DNA from: Rhodococcoides kroppenstedtii
GTDB lineage: Bacteria > Actinomycetota > Actinomycetes > Mycobacteriales > Mycobacteriaceae
DNA: 64,000 nucleotides
NCBI RefSeq assembly: GCF_900111805.1
Contig: NZ_FOJN01000005.1
Coordinates: forward strand, 1 to 64,000
Direction: 5' to 3'
Position 1 is the first letter of the stretch. Each line of letters begins with the position of its first letter. The notes beneath the pieces are model-generated. The model was given only the letters and a program-made list of their open reading frames with translations, made no database searches and was not told the origin of the DNA. Shown one piece after another: positions 19,509 through 31,200 of this stretch. The translations under genes and the position numbers were made by a program.

Positions 19509-19645
19509 GGCTTCGTTCCTACCATCGGCGGTGCCGGTGGGTAGTGGGTGGGCGCGGTGGGTAGGCACCGTGTGACGTGCCGTTTTGGTGGGACGCGGCG
19601 CATCGACTACATTCATCTGCGCACCGCGAGAAGCGGTGCGAGCAG

Positions 19646-19731
19646 GTCCGAGTGGCGGAATGGCAGACGCGCTAGCTTGAGGTGCTAGTGTCCTATTAAC
19701 GGACGTGGGGGTTCAAGTCCCCCCTCGGACA
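19646..19731 (+). tRNA. tRNA-Leu (anticodon GAG)
   Basis: An 86-base cloverleaf. The acceptor GTCCGAG pairs with CTCGGAC, with A as discriminator. The anticodon stem CTAGC/GCTAG holds a TTGAGGT loop with GAG at 19679-19681. A long variable arm (class II, as expected for leucine) and the T arm GGGGGTTCAAGTCCCCC follow. CCA is not encoded. A separate 8-bp hairpin at 19620-19640 precedes it. Confidence 0.97.
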
Positions 19732-19750
19732 CGTCGAACAGAATTCTCAC

Positions 19751-19782
19751 GAAGGCCCTGGATCACCGGATCCGGGGCCTTC
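19751..19782 (+). terminator. Terminator-like hairpin after tRNA-Leu
   Basis: GAAGGCCC (19751-19758) pairs with GGGCCTTC (19775-19782), with an inner GGATC/GATCC pairing, 20 bases past the tRNA. The following GTCGTATT is only mildly T-rich. Confidence 0.6.
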
Positions 19783-19856
19783 GTCGTATTCACGCCCCGT
19801 GTCTCGTCGTCCCCCTCTGTCTCGTTGCCGAGGTCCGTGCGTGATGAGATGTCCCC

Positions 19857-21353
19857 ATGGGTGACGAGGTCGAGCAGCGCACGTTCAGCCGCCAGGACCG
19901 GCAGGACTTCCGGCGCAAGGTCCAGCAGTGCCTCGACGCCCTCGCGTCGATGCTGGCCGACGACACCTTCGCGGTGGACGAGCCGCGGATCGGGATGGAG
20001 ATCGAACTCAACCTCGTCGACGACGCGATGGATCCGGCCATGGCCAACACCGCCGTGCTCGAGGCGATCGCCGATCCGGATTTCCAGACCGAACTGGGCC
20101 GATTCAACATCGAGATCAACGTCGCGCCCGCGCCGCTCGCCGGCGACCGCATGCGGACCCTCGAGACCGAACTCCGCGCGTCGCTGGACCACGCGGACGC
20201 GCGGGCGAAGGACACCGGCTCCGCCCTGGCCATGATCGGCATGCTGCCGACGCTGCGCGAGGAGCACTTCGCCGCGCAGTGGTTGTCGGAGAACCCGCGG
20301 TACGACCTGTTGAACAGCCAGATCTTCGCCGCGCGCGGCGAGGACATCGAGCTGAACGTCACCGGGGTCCCGTTGCCGGGCAGTCGGGAGGCGGAGTCGC
20401 TGCACCGTATCGTCGACACGATCCTGCCCGAGGCGGCCTGCACGTCCGTGCAGTTGCATCTGCAGGTCGCGCCGGACGAGTTCCCGGCGCATTGGAACGC
20501 CGCGCAGGCACTGGCCGGGGTGCAGGTGGCCCTGGCGGCCAACTCCCCCTTCCTCGCGGGACGCGCCCTGTGGCACGAGACCCGACTCCCGCTCTTCGAG
20601 CAGGCCACGGACACGCGCCCGCAGGAGCTCAAGAACCAGGGCGTGAGACCGCGCGTCTGGTTCGGGGAACGGTGGATCACGTCGATCTTCGATCTCTTCG
20701 AGGAGAACTCCCGCTACTTCCCCGCGCTGCTGCCGGTGGTGTCGGACCAGGATCCGATGGCCGAGCTCGCCGCCGGCCGGACCCCGGAACTGACCGAGCT
20801 GAAGATGCACAACGGCACGGTCTACCGGTGGAATCGGCCGATCTACGACACGTCGGACGGCGAGCACCACCTGCGTCTCGAGAACCGGGTGCTGCCCGCC
20901 GGACCGTCGGTGATCGACGTGATGGCCGACGCCGCGTTCTACTACGGCGCGCTGCGCTCGCTGGTGGACGCGGACCGTCCCGTGTGGAGCCAGATGTCCT
21001 TCGACGCCGCGCAGGACAACCTGCATTCCGCGGCGCGCAGCGGCATCGACGCCCGCTGCTACTGGCCGGAGGTGGGCTGGGTGTCGCCCCAGGAGCTGGT
21101 CCTGCGGCGCCTGCTCCCGATGGCCGAGGCGGGCCTCGACGCCTTCGGGGTCGACCCCGACGTCCGAGACCGGTACCTGCGGGTCATCGAAGGTCGGTGC
21201 CTGCGCCGGCAGAACGGCGCCGTGTGGCAGCGTTCGGCGCTGGCCGCGCGAGAGCGAGCCGGAGACGACCGCGGCCGCGCGCTCGCGGGCATGCTCGCGG
21301 ACTATCTCGACCGCATGCACGACGGCGAGCCGGTCCACACGTGGTCCTGGTGA
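19857..21353 (+). CDS. Glutamate-cysteine ligase family protein (GCS2-type carboxylate-amine ligase)
   Basis: This 498-residue protein contains IGMEIELNLVDD near residue 46. That is the Glu-rich metal/ATP strand of the glutamate-cysteine ligase (GCS2) superfamily, followed by RFNIEINVAPAPLAG. Such enzymes join a carboxylate to an amine using ATP. Many automatic annotations call this group glutamate-cysteine ligase, yet mycothiol-making actinobacteria generally lack glutathione. EgtA of ergothioneine synthesis is a different gene, so the true substrate is open. It starts with ATG 19857, 75 bp past the tRNA terminator. Confidence 0.8.
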   Translation: MGDEVEQRTFSRQDRQDFRRKVQQCLDALASMLADDTFAVDEPRIGMEIELNLVDDAMDPAMANTAVLEAIADPDFQTELGRFNIEINVAPAPLAGDRMRTLETELRASLDHADARAKDTGSALAMIGMLPTLREEHFAAQWLSENPRYDLLNSQIFAARGEDIELNVTGVPLPGSREAESLHRIVDTILPEAACTSVQLHLQVAPDEFPAHWNAAQALAGVQVALAANSPFLAGRALWHETRLPLFEQATDTRPQELKNQGVRPRVWFGERWITSIFDLFEENSRYFPALLPVVSDQDPMAELAAGRTPELTELKMHNGTVYRWNRPIYDTSDGEHHLRLENRVLPAGPSVIDVMADAAFYYGALRSLVDADRPVWSQMSFDAAQDNLHSAARSGIDARCYWPEVGWVSPQELVLRRLLPMAEAGLDAFGVDPDVRDRYLRVIEGRCLRRQNGAVWQRSALAARERAGDDRGRALAGMLADYLDRMHDGEPVHTWSW

Positions 21354-21374
21354 GCGCGCTAGTAGTGTCAGGGA

Positions 21375-22637
21375 ATGGCTGATTCCCCGCGTGAGTCCAC
21401 CGCCCGCGAATTCGAGATCGTCGTCTACGGCGCAACGGGATTCGTCGGGGCTCTGACCGCCGAGTACCTCGCTCGCCACGCTCCCGACGGCACCACCGTC
21501 GCGCTGGCGGGCCGAAGTCGGGACAAGCTGGAATCCACCCGCCGGGGACTGCCGGCGCGAGCGGCGGACTGGCCGCTCGTCGTGGCCGACGCCGACGACG
21601 AGGCCGCGCTCACCGCTCTCGCGCAGCGCACGTCCGTCGTCCTCACCACGGTCGGTCCCTACGCCAAGTACGGCCGCGTCCTCGCCCGCGTTTGCGCCGA
21701 GTCGGGCACCGACTACGTCGACCTCACCGGCGAGGTCCTCTTCGCCCGCGCGAGCGCCGACGAGAACCACGAGACCGCCGTCCGGACCGGCGCGCGCATC
21801 GTCCACTCCTGCGGCTTCGACTCGGTGCCGTCCGACATCGGTGTCTTCGAATTGCACCGCAAGGTCACCGAGGACGGCGCGGGTGACCTCACCGACACCA
21901 CGCTCGTGGTGACGTCGATGAGCGGCGGCGTCAGCGGCGGCACCATCGATTCGCTGCGCGGTCAGATCGACGAGATCACGAAGGACCGCGCGGCCGCCAA
22001 GCTCGCCGCGAGCCCGTACTCCCTGAGCCCGGACCGCTCGATCGAGCCGGACTTCGGCCGGCAGAACGACGCTCCCGTGCTCAAGGGATCGTCGATTCAC
22101 CCGTCGCTGAAGGGGTGGAAGGCGCCGTTCGTCATGGCGTCGTACAACACCCGCGTGGTGCGGCGCACCAACGCCATCCTCGGGTATCCCTACGGCAAGA
22201 CCTTCAAGTACAACGAGGTCATGAGCGTGGGCTCGTCCCCCGTCTCCCCCGTCCTCGCGGCCGGTGTCCTCGCCGGTCTGGGCGCGTTCGTGGCCGGGCT
22301 GGCGTTCAAGCCGACGCGGTTCCTCCTGGACAAGGTGCTGCCCGCTCCGGGCAGCGGCCCCAGCGAGAAGACCCGACAGAAGGGCCATTTCGTCGTCGAC
22401 ATCTACACGACCACCACCAGCGGGGAGCACTACGTCTCGCGGGTGAAGGCCAAGGGCGACCCCGGCTACGCCGCCACGGCGATGATGCTCGGCGAGTCCG
22501 CGCTGGCTCTGGTGAAGAACCGCGACGAGTTGCCCTCGCTCGGCGGCGGCGTGCTCACCCCGGCGTCGGGCATCGGGACCGCGCTGATCACGCGCCTGCG
22601 CGCCGCCGGGATGGAGATCTCGGCGCGCAAGGTCTGA
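21375..22637 (+). CDS. Saccharopine dehydrogenase-like NAD(P)-binding oxidoreductase (Rv2449c/trans-acting enoyl reductase family)
   Basis: This 420-residue protein has a Rossmann start FEIVVYGATGFVGALTAEYLA and LAGRSRDKLE. It then shows VVLTTVGPYAKYGRVLARVCAESGTDYVDLTGE, the hallmark of the saccharopine-dehydrogenase-like family that includes mycobacterial trans-acting enoyl reductases. Those act on polyketide-derived lipids, whereas relatives such as Rv2449c have no proven role. A hydrophobic region near 290-310 may contact membrane or lipid. It lies 21 bp after the GCS2-type gene and 4 bp before the CoA-transferase gene, so they look co-transcribed. Confidence 0.85.
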   Translation: MADSPRESTAREFEIVVYGATGFVGALTAEYLARHAPDGTTVALAGRSRDKLESTRRGLPARAADWPLVVADADDEAALTALAQRTSVVLTTVGPYAKYGRVLARVCAESGTDYVDLTGEVLFARASADENHETAVRTGARIVHSCGFDSVPSDIGVFELHRKVTEDGAGDLTDTTLVVTSMSGGVSGGTIDSLRGQIDEITKDRAAAKLAASPYSLSPDRSIEPDFGRQNDAPVLKGSSIHPSLKGWKAPFVMASYNTRVVRRTNAILGYPYGKTFKYNEVMSVGSSPVSPVLAAGVLAGLGAFVAGLAFKPTRFLLDKVLPAPGSGPSEKTRQKGHFVVDIYTTTTSGEHYVSRVKAKGDPGYAATAMMLGESALALVKNRDELPSLGGGVLTPASGIGTALITRLRAAGMEISARKV

Positions 22638-22641
22638 GCGC

Positions 22642-23982
22642 GTGCTCGACACGCCCGCGCAGTACGACGCCGACCACGGTCACGAGCGTCGGCAGCACAT
22701 CCCGGTCGTGTCGTCGTCACCCGGCGTCCTGGCCGGCCCGCTGCCGGTCGCCGCACTCGCGACGGGCAGCGTGGCGGCGCTCTGCTCGGCGGTCGATCGT
22801 CATCGCCGGCAGGTGGGTCTGGAGCTCCTGCCGTGGTCGGTCGACGGCGACCGCGTGGCGTCGTCGTTCGCCGGCAGTGACCTGCTCCGCGTGAACGGCG
22901 ATGCCGCGCCGGGATTCGCACCCCTGTCCGGTTTCTGGCCCACCGCGGACGGGTGGGTGCGTACCCACGCCAACTACCCCCACCACCGGGAACGCTTGTG
23001 CGCGCTGCTCGGCGTGCCCGAGGAGCCGGGCGCCGTCGCCGCCGCCTTCGCGCGGGTCTCGGCGCGAGAGATCGAGGACGCCGCGGCCCCGGCGGGTGCG
23101 CTGGTCGTCGCGGTGCGCACGCCGTCGGAGTGGAACGAGGAGCCGGCGGGGCGGTTCGCCGCGACCGGTCCCCTGGTGACGACGTCGGTACGCCCGGACG
23201 GGACCTCGTCGCTGCCCGACCCGCCCACCGACGCCCGACGTCCGCTGGCCGGTATCCGCGTCCTGGACCTCACGCGCGTTCTCGCAGGCCCCGTGGCCAC
23301 TCGCGCCCTGGCACTGCTCGGCGCGTCGGTGCTGCGAGTGGACTCGCCGCGGCTGCCGGAGATCGAGACGCAGCACCTCGACACCGGTGCCGGCAAGGCG
23401 TCGACCCTGCTGGACGTCGACGACCCCGACCAGCGTGACCGTCTCGCCGCACTGGCCACCACCGCCGACGTCGTGGTGTGCGGCTATCGGCCGGGCTCGA
23501 CGGTGATGTCGGTCGTCGAGTCCGTCCGGCCCGGCGGGGCGGTGGTCGCGTCGGTGTCGGCGTGGGGGACGCGCGGTCCGTTCGCCGGTCGACGCGGGTT
23601 CGACAGTCTGGTGCAGGCCGCGTCCGGGATCGCGGTGCTGAGCGGCAGCGACGACCGCCCCGGCGCGTTGCCGGTGCAGGCGCTCGACCACGCCACCGGA
23701 TACCTCCTCGCGGCCGGCATCGTGGACGCTCTGGCCCTGCGCGCGGAAAGCGGTATCGGGCGGACCGTCACGGCGTCGTTGGCTCGAACAGCGGCGCATC
23801 TGCTCGCCCTGCCGCGCCCGACCGAGATACCCGAGCGAACAACGATTCCCGAGGCGCACACCGTGACTCACGGATCCGTCCGCACCGCGCGTCCCGCTCT
23901 GGCGGAGTACGACGACTACCCGTGGCCCGCCCGACCGTGGGGCTCGGACGAGGCCCGCTACCCGACTTCGGAGTCCGTGTGA
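22642..23982 (+). CDS. CoA transferase, CaiB/BaiF (class III) family
   Basis: This 446-residue protein carries the class III motif PLAGIRVLDLTRVLAGPVATRALALLGASVLRVDSP in its second half. ADVVVCGYRPGS, SVSAWGTRGPFAGRRGFDSLVQAASGIA and LDHATGYLLAAGIVDAL follow, as in formyl-CoA transferase relatives. The first 200 residues are a diverged version of the same fold, so the protein looks like an internally duplicated or swapped-domain form. Class III enzymes move CoA between carboxylic acids; the substrate here is unknown. GTG 22642 starts 4 bp after the previous stop, and its own stop overlaps the next GTG. Confidence 0.85.
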   Translation: MLDTPAQYDADHGHERRQHIPVVSSSPGVLAGPLPVAALATGSVAALCSAVDRHRRQVGLELLPWSVDGDRVASSFAGSDLLRVNGDAAPGFAPLSGFWPTADGWVRTHANYPHHRERLCALLGVPEEPGAVAAAFARVSAREIEDAAAPAGALVVAVRTPSEWNEEPAGRFAATGPLVTTSVRPDGTSSLPDPPTDARRPLAGIRVLDLTRVLAGPVATRALALLGASVLRVDSPRLPEIETQHLDTGAGKASTLLDVDDPDQRDRLAALATTADVVVCGYRPGSTVMSVVESVRPGGAVVASVSAWGTRGPFAGRRGFDSLVQAASGIAVLSGSDDRPGALPVQALDHATGYLLAAGIVDALALRAESGIGRTVTASLARTAAHLLALPRPTEIPERTTIPEAHTVTHGSVRTARPALAEYDDYPWPARPWGSDEARYPTSESV

Positions 23983-24977
23983 CCACCCGTCTGATCGTCG
24001 ACGTCGACACCGGCATCGACGACTCCCTCGCCCTGGTTCTGCTCGCCGCCGACCCGGCCGCCGAGATCGTCGCCGTGTGCTGCACGGCGGGCAACGTGCC
24101 GACGGCGCAGGTCACCCGGAACACGGCGTCCTGGCTCGATCTCTGCGGACTCGACGGGGTCGAGGTGTGCGTCGGGGCGGACGGTCCGTTGGTCGCGCCG
24201 CTCATGACCACCGAGGACACCCACGGCCCCCTGGGCGTCGGCTACGCAGAGCTCCCGCCGACCACGCGGTCGCTGTCCGCGCGGTCCGCGGCCACCGCCT
24301 GGGTGGAGCTGGCGCGCGCCCATCCCGGCGAGCTGACGGGCCTCGTCACCGGCCCACTGACCAATCTCGCTCTCGCGCTTCGCCTCGAGCCGGCCCTGCC
24401 GACCCTGCTGCGGCGGGTGGTGATCATGGGTGGATCGTTCGATCACCCCGGCAACACGACGCCGACCACGGAGTGGAACGTCGCGGTCGATCCCGAGGCC
24501 GCGAAGGAGGTGTTCGACGCCTTCTCCGCGGCACCGGCGGGACGCGAACCGATCGTCTGCGGCCTGAACCTCACCGAGTCGATCGAGATGCACCCGCACC
24601 ACGTGGACCGGATGATCGAAGCGGCGGGCGGACCCGACGTGCCGATCGTGCGGCACCTCGCCGACGCCATCCGCTTCTACTTCGAGTTCCACGAGGCGCA
24701 GGGCGAGGGCTACCTCGCGCACATGCACGACCCCTTCGCCGCGGCGGTCGCCCTGCGCCCGGAGATCGCCGAGTACCGCACGGCCACGGTCGACGTCGAA
24801 CTCACCGGAACCCTCACCCGCGGGACGACGGTGGCCGACCGACGCGGTCACTGGGGGCGGCCGCCGAACGCGGCCATCGCCGTGGCGACCGATCCGGAGG
24901 CCTTCTTCGACGACCTCGTCGCGAGGGTCGGCGCATTCGCAGCGCGACGTGCTCAGATGTCGCTGGGACGGTCGTAG
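23979..24977 (+). CDS. Nucleoside hydrolase (IunH/RihA-like)
   Basis: This 332-residue protein begins LIVDVDTGIDDSLALVLLAADP; the DxDxGxDD cluster binds calcium and ribose in inosine-uridine nucleoside hydrolases. VIMGGSFDHPGNTTPTTEWNVAVDPEA and the late acid in MHDPFAAAVAL complete the family pattern. It cleaves the N-glycosidic bond of ribonucleosides for salvage; base preference cannot be read from sequence. GTG 23979 is used because it overlaps the preceding TGA. The 3' end overlaps convergent meaB by 25 bp. Confidence 0.9.
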   Translation: MTTRLIVDVDTGIDDSLALVLLAADPAAEIVAVCCTAGNVPTAQVTRNTASWLDLCGLDGVEVCVGADGPLVAPLMTTEDTHGPLGVGYAELPPTTRSLSARSAATAWVELARAHPGELTGLVTGPLTNLALALRLEPALPTLLRRVVIMGGSFDHPGNTTPTTEWNVAVDPEAAKEVFDAFSAAPAGREPIVCGLNLTESIEMHPHHVDRMIEAAGGPDVPIVRHLADAIRFYFEFHEAQGEGYLAHMHDPFAAAVALRPEIAEYRTATVDVELTGTLTRGTTVADRRGHWGRPPNAAIAVATDPEAFFDDLVARVGAFAARRAQMSLGRS

Positions 24978-25969
24978 GCCGCCAGAATCTCCTGCGCCGC
25001 CAGCGCCGCGGTGAGCGACCCGTCGGCCACGCGTCGCTCCACGTCGCCTCGAACGGTCCGCACGTCCGGGTCGGTTTCGAGGCGGCGCATCACCTGATCC
25101 TGGACCATCGTCCACACCCACCGTACGGTCTGGGTGCGGCGCTTCTCCTCGAACTGTCCTGCAGCGATGAGGGTCTCGCGGTGACGGAGGACGGTGGCCC
25201 AGAACTCGTCCAGACCCGTCTCCTCGACGGCGCTGGTGGTGAGCACCGGCGGCACCCAGACGGCGTCGTGCGGGTGGATCAAGCGCAGCGCTCCGGCGAG
25301 CTCGCGGGCGGCACTCTTCGCGTCCCGGATGTGGTTGCCGTCGGCCTTGTTGACCGCCACCAGATCGGCGAGCTCGAGCACGCCTTTCTTGATGCCCTGC
25401 AACTGGTCCCCGGTGCGGGCGAGGGTGAGGAAGCAGAAGCAGTCGACCATCCCGGCGACGGTGATCTCGGACTGGCCGACACCGACCGTCTCGACCAGAA
25501 CCACGTCGTAGCCGGCGGCCTCGAGCAGCACGATGGTCTCACGGGTGGCCTTGGCGACGCCGCCGAGCGTGCCCGACGTCGGCGACGGCCGGATGTACGC
25601 CCGGTCCGACACCGTGAGCCTGGCCATGCGCGTCTTGTCCCCGAGGATCGATCCCCCCGTGCGCGACGACGACGGGTCGACCGCGAGCACCGCCACCCGA
25701 TGCCCCTGTCCGATCAGGTACATCCCGAGCGCGTCGATGAACGTCGACTTCCCCACCCCGGGAACACCGGTGATCCCGACGCGATGAGCGCCACCGGCAT
25801 GCGGGAGCAGTTGCTGGAGCAACTGTTGCGCCCGGTCTCGGTGGTCCTCGCGCGTCGACTCGACGAGCGTGATGGCGCGCGCCAGTCCCGCGCGCTCCCC
25901 CGCGCGCACCGACGCGGCGAGAGCGTCGACGTCGACGACGGGCCGGGCGACGGTGGGTCGATCGGCCAT
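24953..25969 (-). CDS. meaB: Methylmalonyl-CoA mutase-associated GTPase MeaB
   Basis: This 338-residue G protein has Walker A GVPGVGKST near 70, then AVDPSSSRTGGSILGDKTRM and the switch/Walker B segment VVLVETVGVGQSEITVAGMVD. VNKADG is the NKxD motif. MeaB guards methylmalonyl-CoA mutase by gating B12 loading and removing damaged cofactor. It follows mutB by two bases and is the last gene of the mutA-mutB-meaB operon. Confidence 0.95.
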   Translation of the reverse strand: MADRPTVARPVVDVDALAASVRAGERAGLARAITLVESTREDHRDRAQQLLQQLLPHAGGAHRVGITGVPGVGKSTFIDALGMYLIGQGHRVAVLAVDPSSSRTGGSILGDKTRMARLTVSDRAYIRPSPTSGTLGGVAKATRETIVLLEAAGYDVVLVETVGVGQSEITVAGMVDCFCFLTLARTGDQLQGIKKGVLELADLVAVNKADGNHIRDAKSAARELAGALRLIHPHDAVWVPPVLTTSAVEETGLDEFWATVLRHRETLIAAGQFEEKRRTQTVRWVWTMVQDQVMRRLETDPDVRTVRGDVERRVADGSLTAALAAQEILAAYDRPSDI

Positions 25970-25971
25970 GG

Positions 25972-28241
<2,270 letters not shown>

Positions 28242-28245
<4 letters not shown>

Positions 28246-30212
28246 GCGGGCTGTCCTTCCGGAGCGGGGTCGGTGCCCGTGAGCAGGTCCAGGATGCGGC
28301 TCAGTTCGGCCACGGCGTCGATCGACAGAGTGAGGTCGCCGTCCGGCCGCGCGGCGGAATCCGTGTCGGCCGGGAAGGTCGAGCTCTTCCCCGCGAGCAG
28401 GACGGTGGTGACGCCGGCGTCGCGCAGAGCTCGCACGGCGGCGGGACCCTCCTCGGCGTAGCGCTTGTCGGTGCCGCACACGATGGCGACGGGTGACCCG
28501 GTTTCCGTCGCGACGGCCGTCAGGTCGGCGTTCGCGCCGGGGTTCAGGGCCTCGATGCCGCCGGAGGCCATCAGGTTGGCCGCGAAGGTGGTGCGGGCGT
28601 TGTGTTCCGCGACCGACCCCAGGGGGGCCAGGAGGACGACCGGGCGACTCCCCCGCTCGGCCGCGACGGCGTCGCCACGGTCACGCAGCGCCTCGAAGGC
28701 GGCGGCGTACCGGGCGACCGGGCGACCGTCCACGGTGCCGTCGCCGGGTGTCACCGGGGGCTCCTGCAGATTCGGGAACTCGTTGACCCCGGTCACCGAC
28801 GTGCGTCGGTGCGCGATGTCCTGCTCACGGGCGACGCGCGTGCGCTCGACCGTCCGCGCGATCTCGCCGCTGTCGAGGGCGGTCCGGTAGCCCCCGGCGC
28901 GCTCGATCGACTGGAACACCGTCCACGCGGCCTCCGCGGTGGCGTCGGTGAGAGATTCGACGTACCAGGACCCGCCCGCGGGATCGAGGACCCGGCCGAG
29001 ATGCGACTCCTCGAGCAACAGCAGCTGCGTGTTGCGCGCGATGCGTGCGGCGAACGTCTCGCTGACGTCGGGTGCGCCGCCCGGCAGGGCGACGTCGAAC
29101 GGCAGCACCGTCACCGCGTCGGCCCCACCGACGCCCGCGCCGAACACCGCGAGGGTGGTGCGCAGCATGTTCACCCAGGGATCGCGCTGCGTCATCATCG
29201 CGGCGGACGTGACCGCGTGCTGCGGTGCGGCGCCGTGGTCCGGCGCGCCGAGGACCTGCGCGACGCGGGCCCAGACACGGCGCGCCGCACGGAACTTCGC
29301 GATGGTCTCGAACTGCTGGTCGGTGGCGGCGAAGCGGAACTCGAGCTGCGACAGAGCCTCCGCGGCAGTGGCGCCGGCGGCCAGAAGTGCGCGCACGTAT
29401 TCGAGGCCCGCGGCCACGGCGAGCCCGATCTCCTGCCCGTCGGCCGCGCCCGCGTCGTGGAACACGGTGCCGTCGACGGTGATCGCACGGACGCCGCGAC
29501 CGTCCGCGCCGGCCCGGCGAGCGAGGGCGACGGTGTCCTCGAGCGAGACGGTCGGAACTCCGGCGACCGCGTCGGTCAACGGAGTCGCGCCCAGGGACAC
29601 CGACACCCGGGTCTCGGCCGGCAGGACGCCGAACACGGCGTCGGCGACCGCGGGAAGATCCGCCCCGGCGTCCACGGTGAGCGGGGCGAGGTCGAGCAGC
29701 ACGCCGGTGAGCGCCTCGGCCACACCACCGGCACCGATGACGCCGGTGGAGAGCCAGAGGGCACTGACTCCGTTCTGCAGACCGTCGAGCATGCGGGTGT
29801 TGACCGTCGCCGCGTCGGCGCCGTCGCGGCCGTACCGCCCGGCGACGCGCCACCCCACGTGGACGTCGCGGTGCCGGTCACCACCGCGGACGAACGGGAA
29901 GTGGCCCGGCAACGGCGGTTCCGGCTGCTCGTCGAGAGGCCCGTAGAGCGGGGCGATGGTCACGCCGTCGTACGTCGTGGTCTCGAGCAGTGTCTCGGGA
30001 CGGTCCGGCAGTGCCGAGCGATCCGTGCGGCGACTCTTCGCCAGCACTCCGGCGACGGCGTCGCGCCAGGCGGCGAGACCGTCCTCGGCGCTGCGGACCG
30101 GGACCTCCGCACCCACCGGGTCCGTGCTGTCGGTCGTTTTCACCGGCGACGGAACACCACCCTCGGTGGGCACCTGCGACTGGCTTGGGGACACGGACTG
30201 CCTCTCGAACAC
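28242..30212 (-). CDS. mutA: Methylmalonyl-CoA mutase small subunit
   Basis: This protein of about 656 residues is homologous to MutB over its barrel ([23 protein letters not shown], and [33 protein letters not shown]). In the C-terminal domain the B12-ligating DxHxxG is replaced ([16 protein letters not shown]), as expected for the non-catalytic subunit. It forms a heterodimer with MutB. The start is uncertain; GTG 30212 leads into a Ser/Pro/Thr-rich N-terminus and is preferred over an ORF extension to 30290. First gene of the operon. Confidence 0.93.
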
Positions 30213-30393
30213 TGCTTCGGCGACACTGCTTCGGACGCGGAACGATTGTGATGTTAACCGCACCGTCCGACACCTCGGACCGTCATGCACGGCCCCGGAC
30301 CTGAGACAAACTTCACAATGCTAGGTCGTCCGAGCGTCGGTCCTCCGACCGTTCTCGGTGGTCGCGGCGCACGCGCCGTTAGGCTCGGCGAAC

Positions 30394-31107
30394 GTGACCA
30401 CGACTCCGCGTCCCGCCCACCGCCGGCCGGGCGTGCGCGCAGCGGGGGCGCTGCTAGCAGTCGCCGCGCTCGTGGTGCTCGCCGCGCTCGTTCCGCTGCC
30501 GTCCGTCGAGCGGGTGCGCGAATGGGCCACGGCCGTCGGGCCGACCTTCGTCCTGGTGTTCTTTCTCGCACACGCCCTGGTGACGGTCCTGCCCGTTCCG
30601 CGCACCCTGTTCACCGTGTCGGCCGGCGTGCTGTTCGGGCCCGTGACGGGGTTGCTCGTCGCGGTCGGTGCGACCACGGTCAGTGCCGTTCTCGCCTTCG
30701 TGGCGGTGCGTGCTCTCGGACGCAGCGTGGTGGCCCGCCACCTTCGCCATCCGCTCGTGCGTGCCGTCGACGCCCGCCTCGAACGGCGAGGGTGGTTGGC
30801 CGTCGGCAGTCTGCGCCTCATCGCGCCCGTTCCGTTCTCCGTGGTGAACTACTCGGCGGCGGTGTCCTCGGTGCGGCTCGCTCCGTTCGCGCTCGCCACG
30901 GTGGTGGGTGTCGTTCCCGGCACGGTGGGAGTGGTGTTGCTCGGCAACGCCCTCGCCGGGGATGCCGATCCCCTCATGTTGGCCGTGTCCGGTGTCTGCA
31001 TCGCCGTGGGAGTCCTCGGACTGCTCGTCGACGCTCGGCTCCCCGTCACGGGATCGTCGGACGCGTCGGCGTCGCGTGAATCCTCGCCGACAAGCCTCGG
31101 TACTTGA
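30394..31107 (+). CDS. VTT-domain (DedA/TVP38-like) membrane protein
   Basis: This protein of about 237 residues has about five hydrophobic segments. Its core (RTLFTVSAGVLFGPVTGLLVAVGATTVSAVLAFVAVRALGR, later RLIAPVPFSVVNYSAAVSSVRLAPFALATVVGVVPGTV) matches the VTT/SNARE-associated family, whose members scramble lipids or transport undecaprenyl phosphate. The precise role here is unknown. Divergent from mutA, it matches Rv1491c by position. GTG 30394 gives a basic cytoplasmic N-terminus; GTG/ATG-less upstream sequence makes 30358 less likely. Its stop codon overlaps the first of two palindromes described below. Confidence 0.87.
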   Translation: MTTTPRPAHRRPGVRAAGALLAVAALVVLAALVPLPSVERVREWATAVGPTFVLVFFLAHALVTVLPVPRTLFTVSAGVLFGPVTGLLVAVGATTVSAVLAFVAVRALGRSVVARHLRHPLVRAVDARLERRGWLAVGSLRLIAPVPFSVVNYSAAVSSVRLAPFALATVVGVVPGTVGVVLLGNALAGDADPLMLAVSGVCIAVGVLGLLVDARLPVTGSSDASASRESSPTSLGT

Positions 31108-31122
31108 TTCGGCCCGATCAAG
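31103..31122. promoter_or_regulatory. Palindrome 1 upstream of the SatD-like gene, candidate operator
   Basis: CTTGATTCGGCCCGATCAAG is an imperfect inverted repeat (CTTGAT...ATCAAG). It starts inside the stop region of the VTT gene and recurs 62 bp further on. The shared 12-base left half and near-integral helical spacing suggest a repressor or activator site pair; the binding protein is not known. Confidence 0.5.
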
Positions 31123-31164
31123 GCATCGACGAGGCCCTCTGACGTCACCGGTCAACGCTGCACG

Positions 31165-31184
31165 CTTGATTCGGCCGATTCAAG
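31165..31184. promoter_or_regulatory. Palindrome 2 upstream of the SatD-like gene, candidate operator
   Basis: CTTGATTCGGCCGATTCAAG is a near-perfect palindrome (two mismatched positions) and the second copy of the 31103 site. It ends 16 bases before the SatD-like start, and another half-like TTGATTC runs straight into the ATG at 31193-31199. It overlaps where the promoter must be, since only 93 bp separate the two genes. Confidence 0.55.
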
Positions 31185-31200
31185 TCTCTAGGGTTGATTC

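Noticed and set aside
19620..19782. tRNA-Leu considered as an island integration site
   Set aside because: No integrase gene and no repeated copy of the tRNA 3' end is visible in the window; the nearby genes are syntenic chromosome.
30213..30393. Possible cobalamin riboswitch before mutA
   Set aside because: The gap is too short and lacks the B12-box pattern; MutAB uses B12 but is not usually riboswitch-controlled.
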